Below are positions 5,227 to 10,992 of a stretch of 10,992 nt of DNA, one piece after another. The position numbers and the translations under genes are program-made. The DNA is from an uncultured Psychrobacillus sp. (GTDB taxonomy: Bacteria; Bacillota; Bacilli; Bacillales_A; Planococcaceae): the NCBI GenBank assembly GCA_934234185.1, contig CAKQHO010000116.1:1-10992 (forward strand). Direction: 5' to 3'. Under the pieces are notes generated by a model. That model saw only the letters and a list, made by a program, of their open reading frames with translations. It ran no database searches and was not told the DNA's origin. Position 1 is the first letter of the stretch; each line of letters opens with the position of its first letter.

Positions 5227-5838
5227 ATGAAAATAAAGGAATTTATTAAGGAGTACACTAAAATATATCCATCTAAAGGATTCTATAATCAGTTTCGAGA
5301 TAGAGTTCCACCTGCAGACAGATTTAGTGTAGCAACCAAACAAATGATTGACTCAATGGAAGAAAAGCTTGGATACCGACTTCCGTTATCTTTTCAAGAG
5401 TTTCTCATGGAATTCTCTAACGGAATTTTACTGCTAGGATGGGAGCCAATTGGTGGTGTAGGGGAAGATTCTCCATGTGGTAAGATTTGTACCGTAAACA
5501 GAATCATACCTGACGTTCCTGAGGAGGTTTTAATTGAAGAAACAGGTGAATTGGTAGAATCAAACCGACTAATTTCCTTGACGACTTTTGACGGGGGAGA
5601 AAGTACAAATGACCATTGGGTATTCATATGTGAAGATGGCATTCCTAACAATGAATATAGATTAGGCTACATTGGACAAACATGTAAGTCGATTGTAAAA
5701 GTAGTGGACAATTTCGAGGCATGGTTAGAGATATTTTGGGAGGGGAACAAAGACCCTGAGCAAGCACGTCCTACCTTCCATGTACTTTACCCAGATTACG
5801 ATGAGCGAGGGAAAATCCTGTATGAGTTTTTAAGGTAA
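5227..5838 (+). CDS. SUKH (SMI1/KNR4) family protein, probable immunity protein
   Basis: A cytoplasmic 203-residue protein with the SUKH/SMI1-KNR4 pattern: a helix then EEKLGYRLPLSFQEFL (45-60) followed by FSNGILLLGW (63-72), later a DHWVFICEDG strand near 138-147, and a C-terminal FEAWLEIFWEGN helix. SUKH proteins in Gram-positive bacteria mostly neutralise polymorphic toxins (LXG, WapA-type and other secreted nucleases), each gene normally next to its toxin. No toxin gene or toxin C-terminus is visible in this window, so this is an orphan immunity gene or a general SUKH protein. AAGGGG (5215-5220) lies 6 bases before the ATG. Family membership is fairly clear; the target is unknown. Confidence 0.82.
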   Translation: MKIKEFIKEYTKIYPSKGFYNQFRDRVPPADRFSVATKQMIDSMEEKLGYRLPLSFQEFLMEFSNGILLLGWEPIGGVGEDSPCGKICTVNRIIPDVPEEVLIEETGELVESNRLISLTTFDGGESTNDHWVFICEDGIPNNEYRLGYIGQTCKSIVKVVDNFEAWLEIFWEGNKDPEQARPTFHVLYPDYDERGKILYEFLR

Positions 5839-5879
5839 GCTTAGTAAACAACTTTCTTATCATAAAGGGGCAAGGCAGC

Positions 5880-5961
5880 TTGAAAAAAATATTACTTTTT
5901 CTTTCTGTGACTGAGTATTCTGTTGGTTAGCTTGAGTTGTATGAACAAAATGATAGGATAA
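5880..5961 (+). pseudogene. Decayed lipoprotein signal peptide remnant
   Basis: TTG at 5880, preceded by AAAGGGG (5864-5870), encodes MKKILLFLSVTEY. The frame then hits a stop, but one base over it continues LLVSLSC MNKMIG and stops at 5959-5961. Joined by a single-base shift near 5918, this is a typical bacterial lipoprotein leader: charged start, hydrophobic core and an LSLC-like lipobox ending in Cys. Nothing of a mature protein follows. It may be the 5' stub of a lost gene. The case rests on a short stretch and could be chance. Confidence 0.4.
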
Positions 5962-6048
5962 AAAGTCTGTTTATATAAAAGATTGATTAAAATCTCTAAG
6001 GCACAAACGGGCAGTTTAATTCAATAAGAGGATATTTGGAGGAATTAG

Positions 6049-6468
6049 ATGAGTTTAAAGAGACCAGCAGGATTTGGTATAAGATTTTTGGCAAATATTA
6101 TAGATTTTTTAATTATTTCGTTAATACTTGGAATAGTGTTTTATATTATTAATGGTAATTACTCTATTGAATGGACAAATGGAATAACTTTTCAATTATT
6201 TTATACATTGTACTTTACTGTTATTCCTATTTTGTGGGGCGGATACGTAATCGGTAAGAGAATTTGCAAGATTAAAATAAAACGATTTAAAGATGATGAA
6301 AACGTTACAATACTCAATATGGTTATGAGAGAAGTGGTTGGTAACTATATCATTATATTAGCTACCTTTGGAATATCAGTATTGATTAGTGGACTTATGG
6401 TTATATTTCGAGAAGACAAGAGAGGAATTCATGATTTCATTGGTGGGACCTATGTTAGTAGAGAATAA
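6049..6468 (+). CDS. RDD family membrane protein
   Basis: A 139-residue integral membrane protein with the RDD pattern. The first helix region begins RPAGFGIRFLANIIDF with the conserved Arg12 and Asp19. The middle has a GKRICKIKI loop (69-77), and the end has RGIHDFIGGTYV (125-136), matching the usual K/R-G-x-H-D-x-x-x-x-T motif. Three membrane segments are likely at about 17-34, 48-66 and 100-119. RDD proteins are poorly defined; some are linked to ion or solute movement. GGAGG (6038-6042) is 6 bases before the ATG. The gene is markedly richer in A and T than the yqk and thiolase genes, suggesting a different origin. Confidence 0.88.
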   Translation: MSLKRPAGFGIRFLANIIDFLIISLILGIVFYIINGNYSIEWTNGITFQLFYTLYFTVIPILWGGYVIGKRICKIKIKRFKDDENVTILNMVMREVVGNYIIILATFGISVLISGLMVIFREDKRGIHDFIGGTYVSRE

Positions 6469-6719
6469 ATTTTCCTTTCACGAATGGGTGCATTAGTTGA
6501 ATATTCGCTTACCGAAATAATAAATCCGATATCAGGAAGTATGTGAAATTAACAAAGCAAGATTTAGCACATCTCTACGATATTCTACAGGTGAAGAATG
6601 AATAAAATAAAACCGATAATTTATCATCGAGATTTCCATTAATATTATGTCTATTTAAATTAAAGGAGCAACGTCAGTACAATTAAACATAAATTGTAGT
6701 TATAAAAGGGAGAAGTGGG

Positions 6720-6914
6720 ATGGGTATTTATTTGATAATATTACCAATGATAAGCATGCTTTTTGGTTTGTATTTAGTATGTCTAGGACTCTGGGAGTTA
6801 AGGGTTGGATTGGATAGAAAAAGATTTATAACCTGTACATTTACAGGACTATGTTTGATTTTTATCTTTCCCAATATGTTTGGATTTCAAATGTTCATTA
6901 ATAACTTTGAATAG
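6720..6914 (+). CDS. Small two-helix membrane protein, unknown
   Basis: A 64-residue hydrophobic protein with two predicted membrane helices (about 3-27 and 38-58) separated by a short charged loop, LRVGLDRKRF. GGGAG (6708-6712) lies 7 bases before the ATG, which supports translation. No family is recognised. It follows the RDD gene by about 250 bases in the same direction and shares its high A+T content, but no terminator or promoter between them was identified, so cotranscription is open. AT-rich and bidirectional hairpins follow within 200 bases. Confidence 0.6.
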   Translation: MGIYLIILPMISMLFGLYLVCLGLWELRVGLDRKRFITCTFTGLCLIFIFPNMFGFQMFINNFE

Positions 6915-7028
6915 GAGTAATCACTGTGGACAAATGTAATTAGTAGTTTTTGAGCCTCCAGTGGACAATCAAATGAATACAACACACAAATTGCCTCAAA
7001 AAGAAATAAGGACATTCGTCTTGAGAGG

Positions 7029-7065
7029 AAAAAAGAAATTACTCATTTTTGGGGATTTCTTTTTT
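7029..7065 (+). terminator. AT-rich hairpin, possible terminator
   Basis: AAAAAAGAAAT (7029-7039) pairs with ATTTCTTTTTT (7055-7065) across a 15-base loop, the 3' arm supplying the U-run. The stem is weak in G and C, so this may be a poor terminator for the small membrane protein gene; a better one follows at 7086. Confidence 0.4.
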
Positions 7066-7085
7066 ATACTTTCATTCGACAAGGA

Positions 7086-7116
7086 AAAAGCAGCCTATTA
7101 AACCAAGGCTGCTTTT
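7086..7116 (-). terminator. Bidirectional terminator
   Basis: AAAAGCAGCC (7086-7095) pairs with GGCTGCTTTT (7107-7116). On the minus strand five Ts follow the stem, ending the secreted-peptide transcript 8 bases after its stop codon. On the plus strand four Ts allow it to stop transcription from 6720 as well. Confidence 0.8.
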
Positions 7117-7123
7117 ACCATCA

Positions 7124-7261
7124 TCAGTTCGGGTTCATGTAACATGGTTTAGGCGAACCACCACAGCCTTGCCAGTTACCGCCAGCTGCTGATGCAGCAG
7201 TAGGACCTACTAGAAGTGCAGCAAGGCATACAGCTGAGAAGATTAGTTTAAATTTTTTCAT
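7124..7261 (-). CDS. Small secreted Cys-containing peptide
   Basis: A 45-residue precursor. Residues 1-25 are a textbook Sec signal peptide (MKKFK, hydrophobic core, then ASA with cleavage likely after Ala25), leaving a mature peptide of about 20 residues rich in Gly and Pro with two cysteines (Cys33 and Cys40) that could form a disulfide. The frame is open upstream to 7357, but AAAGGAG lies 8 bases before the ATG at 7261 and a promoter lies at 7292-7319, so the longer form is excluded. The gene has its own promoter and terminator and no obvious partner such as an exporter, modification enzyme or sensor kinase. It might be an antimicrobial or signalling peptide or a degraded fragment of a larger exoprotein; function is unknown. 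Confidence 0.72.
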   Translation of the reverse strand: MKKFKLIFSAVCLAALLVGPTAASAAGGNWQGCGGSPKPCYMNPN

Positions 7262-7291
7262 ATTAGTCACTCCTTTCTGAATATTAAAATT

Positions 7292-7319
7292 ATTATATAT
7301 TAATAAACTTAGCAGTAAA
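7292..7319 (-). promoter_or_regulatory. Promoter of the secreted-peptide gene
   Basis: On the minus strand: TTTACT (7319-7314), a 16-base spacer and TATAAT (7297-7292). The start would be near 7285, giving a leader of about 24 bases that contains the AAAGGAG ribosome site. Confidence 0.55.
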
Positions 7320-7514
7320 AGGTAGGTAAGTATGGAAGTTTCATCAAAATTCGACAAAGATAATAGTTATTTATTACTAATTCTTCCTTATATTATGATG
7401 GCGAACCTATTACAGAAACTCCCATCAATTCTAAATCGTGGAGGAATTTTTGGTTTTTGGACCAATAGGAGCGTTAGGAATCATCCGTTAGCTAACGGGC
7501 TTATTTTAAGCTAA

Positions 7515-7814
7515 TTAAAAAAAATAATGTAACACTGGAGGCAATAGCAGCAAACCAATGGAACTGAAAATGAGTATTTGGGAAACTACTTTTGGGAGTT
7601 TTACTCTTTCGGAACCTTTATACCAGCCGTTAAATTGAAGCTTGTTTCTATATAAAACAAATAACAAAAGCAGTATAGCGATACTACCCAACCAGCCATA
7701 TTTCTCTTGTTCTATACCCATCTTCGAATAGAGTGCTGATAAAATGGCTCCAAAGAAGAAGCCTGCAAGCGCGAAGATAAAAAGAATACGAAATAATTCT
7801 AATAAGACCCTCAT
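7515..7814 (-). CDS. Small membrane protein, unknown family
   Basis: A 99-residue protein with three predicted membrane helices (about 6-26, 42-58 and 80-97). Between the second and third is a basic cytoplasmic-type loop, YRNKLQFNGWYKGSERVKLPK. AAAGGAG sits 8 bases before the ATG, so translation is well supported. A TATAAT on the minus strand at 7871-7866 could be the -10 of its promoter; the -35 is poor. No function is recognised and no partner gene is adjacent; it is transcribed alone toward two small palindromes at 7485-7511. Confidence 0.72.
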   Translation of the reverse strand: MRVLLELFRILFIFALAGFFFGAILSALYSKMGIEQEKYGWLGSIAILLLLFVLYRNKLQFNGWYKGSERVKLPKVVSQILIFSSIGLLLLPPVLHYFF

Positions 7815-8051
7815 ACATTTCTCCTTTACTACAGTTATTTAAAAGCATACTATGTGATTAATTACATTATATGGTAACACAAGGAACTATAGATCGATAG
7901 AGAAAAACGATGGAAATCAGATTTTAATTAAAAGAGGCGCAACAACTAAGTAGAAATACTATGGGGCATCCTTTTCTTTTTCTGCAGATATTTGCGATTA
8001 AGCATTGCTTCTGTGGGGGGTCCCACTTAGATGCAACCATCCTCGTAGGCA

Positions 8052-8085
8052 AAGGGGCCGCCTGATAAATTTCAGACGGCCCTTT
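8052..8085 (-). terminator. Terminator of the aldo/keto reductase gene
   Basis: A GC-rich stem of about 13 pairs (AAGGGGCCGCCTG, 8052-8064, with CAGACGGCCCTTT, 8073-8085, one mismatch and one wobble) lies 4 bases after the yqkF stop. The T-run on the minus strand is short (TTT), so termination may be moderate. The GC content stands out in this AT-rich stretch. Confidence 0.7.
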
Positions 8086-8089
8086 ACAT

Positions 8090-8995
8090 TTAATTTAATC
8101 GATGTTCCTCGTAGATATCTTGCTTTGTAATTACTGCTGCTTTCTTCAAAATTTCCGGAGAAACAAACTGATTGTACCCTGCAATCGTATCCTGCAGCTG
8201 CTTAGGTGAGCTGGCGCCTGCGATGACTGATCCAGTGACATGTTGCTGAAGGATATATTGAATCACAATAGCATTCAACGGTACCTCGGAATTCATTAGT
8301 TCCTTGACCGTCTTCTGTAATTGCTCTTCAGAATACGTGAGATATTGCCCCATCTTGCTGGCACGAGCTAAACCTTCCTCTGTCAATAAACCCTTTGCAA
8401 GACTTCCTCTTGTCAAAAGAGAGGCCCCATTATCCTCTAGCAGGTACAGCCACTCTTCGGGACGTCTATCCAAAAGACTATACTGCATCATCACGGAAAC
8501 AGCATTGCTTTTCTCTAAAAATCGTTGAATAACAGTAGGGCGAATAGAAGAAATACCGTACTCACGAATAAGGCCTTCTTTTTTGAGAGATTCAAAGGTT
8601 TCGATTACCTCATCGACATTATCCTCCATTGTTCCACCGTGCAATTGGTACACATCAATATAATCTGTTTGTAGCCTTTTCAGAGATTGATGAACGGCCG
8701 ATTGGATCCATTCCTTCGAAGCATCCCAATGCCATCCGTCGCCATCCTCGTTTAAGCGATTGCCAACCTTCGTAGCAAGTATGATATCTTGGCGTTTTTG
8801 GCGTAAAGCATTTCCAACGACTTCTTCATTTCTACCACGATCATATAAATCTGCTGTGTCGAAGTAATTAATCCCAGCATCTAGCGCGATATCGATAATT
8901 TTTTCTGCTGCTTTTAGGTCAGTAGGTAAAGACATACACCCTAATCCTATTTCTGATACTTGTATTGAACTTTTTCCAAGCTGTCTTTTTTCCAA
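8090..8995 (-). CDS. yqkF: Aldo/keto reductase, YqkF-like
   Basis: A cytoplasmic 301-residue NAD(P)H-dependent oxidoreductase of the aldo/keto reductase TIM-barrel family. The start is TTG at 8995, giving the usual EKRQLGKSSIQVSEIGLG opening (first beta hairpin). The catalytic tetrad is complete: Asp46 and Tyr51 in NYFDTADLYDRG, Lys76 in ILATKVGN and His119 in DVYQLHGG. The late GSVIAGASSPKQL region is the cofactor-binding signature near the C-terminus. AGAGGA lies about 11 bases before the TTG, a slightly long spacing, which with the rare start codon suggests modest expression. The physiological substrate is unknown. It is divergent from nudF, the same order as in B. subtilis, which supports the name. 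Confidence 0.9.
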   Translation of the reverse strand: MEKRQLGKSSIQVSEIGLGCMSLPTDLKAAEKIIDIALDAGINYFDTADLYDRGRNEEVVGNALRQKRQDIILATKVGNRLNEDGDGWHWDASKEWIQSAVHQSLKRLQTDYIDVYQLHGGTMEDNVDEVIETFESLKKEGLIREYGISSIRPTVIQRFLEKSNAVSVMMQYSLLDRRPEEWLYLLEDNGASLLTRGSLAKGLLTEEGLARASKMGQYLTYSEEQLQKTVKELMNSEVPLNAIVIQYILQQHVTGSVIAGASSPKQLQDTIAGYNQFVSPEILKKAAVITKQDIYEEHRLN

Positions 8996-8998
8996 GAT

Positions 8999-9027
8999 TT
9001 ATCACATCCTCTCTTACATGGTACAAT
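8999..9027 (+). promoter_or_regulatory. Possible nudF promoter overlapping a yqkF promoter
   Basis: On the plus strand TTATCA (8999-9004), a 17-base spacer and TACAAT (9022-9027), with TG at 9019-9020 forming an extended -10. On the minus strand TTGAAA (9047-9042), 18 bases and TACCAT (9023-9018) could drive yqkF. The two -10 boxes would overlap, so the promoters may exclude each other. Both matches are imperfect. Confidence 0.4.
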
Positions 9028-9064
9028 GACTATAAGAATGTTTTCAACAGAGAGGGAGTTTAAA

Positions 9065-9610
9065 ATGAAAAAATTTGAAGAAAAAACGCTAAAGACAGAA
9101 AAAATATACGATGGAAAAATCATTACACTTCAAGTGGACGATGTAGAGCTTCCAAATGGAAAGACAGGCAAGAGAGAAATCGTCAAACATCCGGGAGCAG
9201 TAGCTGTCATTGCGTTAACAAAGGAAAATAAGATTATCCTAGTAGAGCAATATAGAAAAGCGTTAGAGAAATCTATTGTTGAAATTCCAGCAGGAAAAAT
9301 AGACAAAGGAGAGGCTCCCGAAGCAACCGCCCTACGAGAGCTTGAGGAAGAGACCGGCTATACCACTTCTAAGCTGGAATACGTACAGTCCTTTGCGACT
9401 TCTCCTGGCTTCGCAGATGAAATTATTCACCTCTATTTTGCCAAGGACATTGAAAAGGTAGAATCGCCACTCGAAATGGATGAGGATGAATTCGTAGAGC
9501 TGCTTCATGTTTCCATCGAGGAAATGGGAGAGCTAGTAAAAATCGGAGCAATCTACGATGCCAAAACAGCATTCGCCTATATATGGTTGAAGGATTATTT
9601 GGGTAATTAA
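9065..9610 (+). CDS. nudF: ADP-ribose pyrophosphatase (Nudix hydrolase)
   Basis: A cytoplasmic 181-residue Nudix enzyme that hydrolyses ADP-ribose to AMP and ribose 5-phosphate, limiting build-up of reactive free ADP-ribose. The Nudix box G-x5-E-x7-RE-L-x-EE-x-G is perfect at residues 77-98 (GKIDKGE, then RELEEETG), with the metal-binding glutamates present. The preceding strand VEIPAG and the region after the box, including YVQSFATSPGFADE, are typical of the ADP-ribose subfamily. The frame is open from an ATG at 9026, but that codon lies on the predicted -10 box and has no ribosome site. The ATG at 9065 follows AGAGGGAG with good spacing and gives the family length. A strong terminator lies at 9752. 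Confidence 0.92.
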   Translation: MKKFEEKTLKTEKIYDGKIITLQVDDVELPNGKTGKREIVKHPGAVAVIALTKENKIILVEQYRKALEKSIVEIPAGKIDKGEAPEATALRELEEETGYTTSKLEYVQSFATSPGFADEIIHLYFAKDIEKVESPLEMDEDEFVELLHVSIEEMGELVKIGAIYDAKTAFAYIWLKDYLGN

Positions 9611-9683
9611 TTAAATTTCCCCAGAAAAATTTTTGTTTATAAAATTGGTAACGTAGCTTTCATATTATATAGGAGCAAAGGAT

Positions 9684-9764
9684 GTGAATGGACGTTATGC
9701 TAATGTATATGATTCATTCACAAGTATAGCTACTCCTTCTTTAACTGATGGGGCATTAATCTAA
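9684..9764 (+). CDS. Possible 26-residue small ORF after nudF
   Basis: GTG at 9684 follows AGGAG (9671-9675) with 8 bases between, an ideal spacing, and opens 26 codons (MNGRYANVYDSFTS, later PSLTDGALI). The stop lies in the loop of the downstream terminator. No signal peptide, membrane helix or known family is seen. The ribosome site and the compact ORF-terminator arrangement argue for translation; the length and lack of homology argue against. It may be only the 3' untranslated region of nudF. Confidence 0.3.
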   Translation: MNGRYANVYDSFTSIATPSLTDGALI

Positions 9765-9783
9765 GAAGGATTAATGCCTTTTT
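9752..9783 (+). terminator. Terminator downstream of nudF
   Basis: A perfect 10-bp stem GGCATTAATC (9752-9761) / GATTAATGCC (9769-9778) with a 7-base loop is followed by five Ts. It is the only clear terminator after nudF, about 140 bases beyond its stop. Confidence 0.85.
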
Positions 9784-9914
9784 ATATTGAATTCTTTATT
9801 GTAGAAACGGGACATTTTAGTTGAGGAAGAGCCCAAGGATTTTATAACTTCAGGAAACTTTTCTCGGCTTCCTCTAAGAGCAATAATATCATATTACTTA
9901 TTCAATTATTTATT
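9784..9914. other. Intergenic stretch with nothing firm
   Basis: No gene is seen between the nudF terminator and the next Shine-Dalgarno. An imperfect long inverted repeat (GAGGAAGAGCC at 9823-9833 against GGCTTCCTC at 9866-9874) is present without a following T-run. The promoter of the next gene was not identified. Confidence 0.35.
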
Positions 9915-9923
9915 AAAAGGAGC

Positions 9924-10992
9924 ATGATTCTAATTAAATCTAAAGCAGATTACCCATATATCTATCTACTTGTAGAACCAAATTTAGTTTTAGTTTATCG
10001 GATTGAAACACAACAATACTTAACAATTTTAGATTTTAGGGATGGAAGTAAGTTGGAGGCATTTGAAATAGAGGATGATGATTTCCAAGCATTTAACTTT
10101 AGGGAAGGACAAAAGGTAGAAGGGAAGAGTTTCTTTATACAACAGGAAGAGTTAGCCAAGTTGGTGGAGGAAATAAATAAACATATTCAAAAAATCCAGA
10201 TGGGGAATCCATTAGGACCAGTTCATATTGTTACATCAGAATCTGCTGCGGGGTCATTAAGGGCAAGTCTTCCCAGGCCGAATACTGTAATAGGTTTACC
10301 TGATTCCTTTTCTTTTGGGCCATTGTGGAGGTTACATGAAAAAGCTGGCCAAAGTTATCGTGAAGAATGGCTATTTGAACATATTAACTACGAGTTAGAG
10401 GAATACGAATATGCTAATAAGTTTGCCAATACTTTACGTGAAATAGACGATATTCCAAATAAAGTTCCAATCTTTGTTTGGTATGGAAATAATCCTGATG
10501 AACAAACAGGTCTCCGTTTTTTCCTTTATTTGCTGCGAGATAGGACTAATGAAGTTTTTCTAATTAACTCGACTGTGGAGACGGAACATCTTTTCCATAC
10601 GGGGCAATTGGAGTCTAAAATAATAAAACGAATCTTTGAGGGACATGAAGGGAGCAAGCCTGTAACAATCTATGAACGAAATCTACTATGTAAAGAATGG
10701 GAGGAATTATCCCGCACAAAAGAATTATTGCGAATTTGGAGCGAAGAAGAGATTAAGGAAGTGCCGGATCATTATTATGATCCGTTCATCTTGGAAACGA
10801 TAGAAAAGCTTCACCACCAGCAAGAAACAAAAGATTACATCAAAACGGCGGAAGTGGTTGTAGAAATTTTCACTCAACTGAATTCTTATATAGATTTTTT
10901 CTTTATAGAATATCGGATAAGGGATTTAGTATATAGTGGTAAACTTGAATTAAAAGGAATCCCTAAATCGATGAGACACTATAGTATAAAAC
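9924..10992 (+). CDS. DUF1835 / DUF3658 domain protein (3' end outside window)
   Basis: The frame is open from ATG 9924 to the window end, 356 codons with no stop. After an N-terminal section of about 95 residues, the DUF1835-type core begins at VHIVTSESAAGSLRA (about residue 100) and continues with VIGLPDSFSFGPL and LHEKAGQSYREEWLF, through FVWYGNNPDEQTGLRFFLYLL (about 190-210). From about residue 253 comes the DUF3658-type part, with CKEWEELS, KELLRIWSEEE, a YYDPFI segment and FFIEYRIRDLVYSGKLELKG near the end. This pairing is known from Firmicutes, with no established function; no signal peptide or membrane helix is seen. GGAG ends only one base before the ATG, unusually tight, though AAAAGG just upstream gives a little more room. 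The missing C-terminal part is probably short. Confidence 0.82.
   Translation, partial: MILIKSKADYPYIYLLVEPNLVLVYRIETQQYLTILDFRDGSKLEAFEIEDDDFQAFNFREGQKVEGKSFFIQQEELAKLVEEINKHIQKIQMGNPLGPVHIVTSESAAGSLRASLPRPNTVIGLPDSFSFGPLWRLHEKAGQSYREEWLFEHINYELEEYEYANKFANTLREIDDIPNKVPIFVWYGNNPDEQTGLRFFLYLLRDRTNEVFLINSTVETEHLFHTGQLESKIIKRIFEGHEGSKPVTIYERNLLCKEWEELSRTKELLRIWSEEEIKEVPDHYYDPFILETIEKLHHQQETKDYIKTAEVVVEIFTQLNSYIDFFFIEYRIRDLVYSGKLELKGIPKSMRHYSIK

Noticed and set aside
6973..7101. ATG-started frame of about 41 codons downstream of the small membrane protein
   Set aside because: No Shine-Dalgarno, and the frame is largely built from two terminator-like hairpins (7029-7065 and 7086-7116), which explains its Lys/Phe-rich composition.
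7332..7514. 60-codon plus-strand ORF
   Set aside because: It has no convincing ribosome site, overlaps the likely start of the secreted-peptide promoter region on the other strand, and its translation shows no domain or signal; other frames look equally protein-like, so at most it is decayed DNA.
7970..8064. Short ATG-started frame before the yqkF terminator, with a GC-rich GTGGG/CCCAC hairpin at 8013-8026
   Set aside because: No ribosome site, and the frame ends inside the terminator stem; the hairpin is only 5 bp with no T-run.

Overview
The window looks like chromosomal DNA of a low-GC, spore-former-type Firmicute (Bacillaceae or Planococcaceae). It is AT-rich, Shine-Dalgarno sites are strong and purine-rich, TTG and GTG starts occur, and Rho-independent terminators are common. 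It carries the Bacillus subtilis yqkD / yqkE / yqkF / nudF gene set in the same order, although the genes are no longer adjacent. The species cannot be fixed from sequence reading alone.

Left part (1-4050). Three degenerate 20-bp tandem repeats sit at the left edge, perhaps the end of an insertion element. Next is a complete type I toxin-antitoxin unit (135-501). Then come YqkD (alpha/beta hydrolase) and HMG-CoA lyase on the minus strand, divergent from an acetyl-CoA acetyltransferase and YqkE on the plus strand. The lyase and thiolase cooperate in the last steps of leucine / acetoacetate breakdown to acetyl-CoA.

Middle part (4050-8086). This is an accessory segment between yqkE and yqkF. 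It holds a frameshifted, truncated alpha/beta-hydrolase pseudogene, a second copy of the type I toxin-antitoxin unit (4583-4946), a SUKH/SMI1-KNR4 immunity-like gene without a visible toxin, a decayed lipoprotein leader, an RDD-family membrane protein, a small two-helix membrane protein, a 45-residue secreted Cys-containing peptide and a 99-residue membrane protein. Decay, very AT-rich genes and defence/competition functions suggest a turnover hotspot.

Right part (8087-10992). YqkF aldo/keto reductase (minus) and NudF ADP-ribose pyrophosphatase (plus) are divergently transcribed from one short intergenic region. After the nudF terminator comes a DUF1835/DUF3658 protein that runs off the window end with its frame open for 356 codons.

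The most notable structure is the pair of toxin-antitoxin units. Each has a 31-residue holin-like hydrophobic peptide, its own extended -10 promoter, a 5' leader that can pair with the ribosome site, and a convergent antisense RNA. The antisense RNA has a near-consensus promoter, and its terminator U-tract is formed by the toxin's own lysine codons. The two copies differ mostly by synonymous changes.
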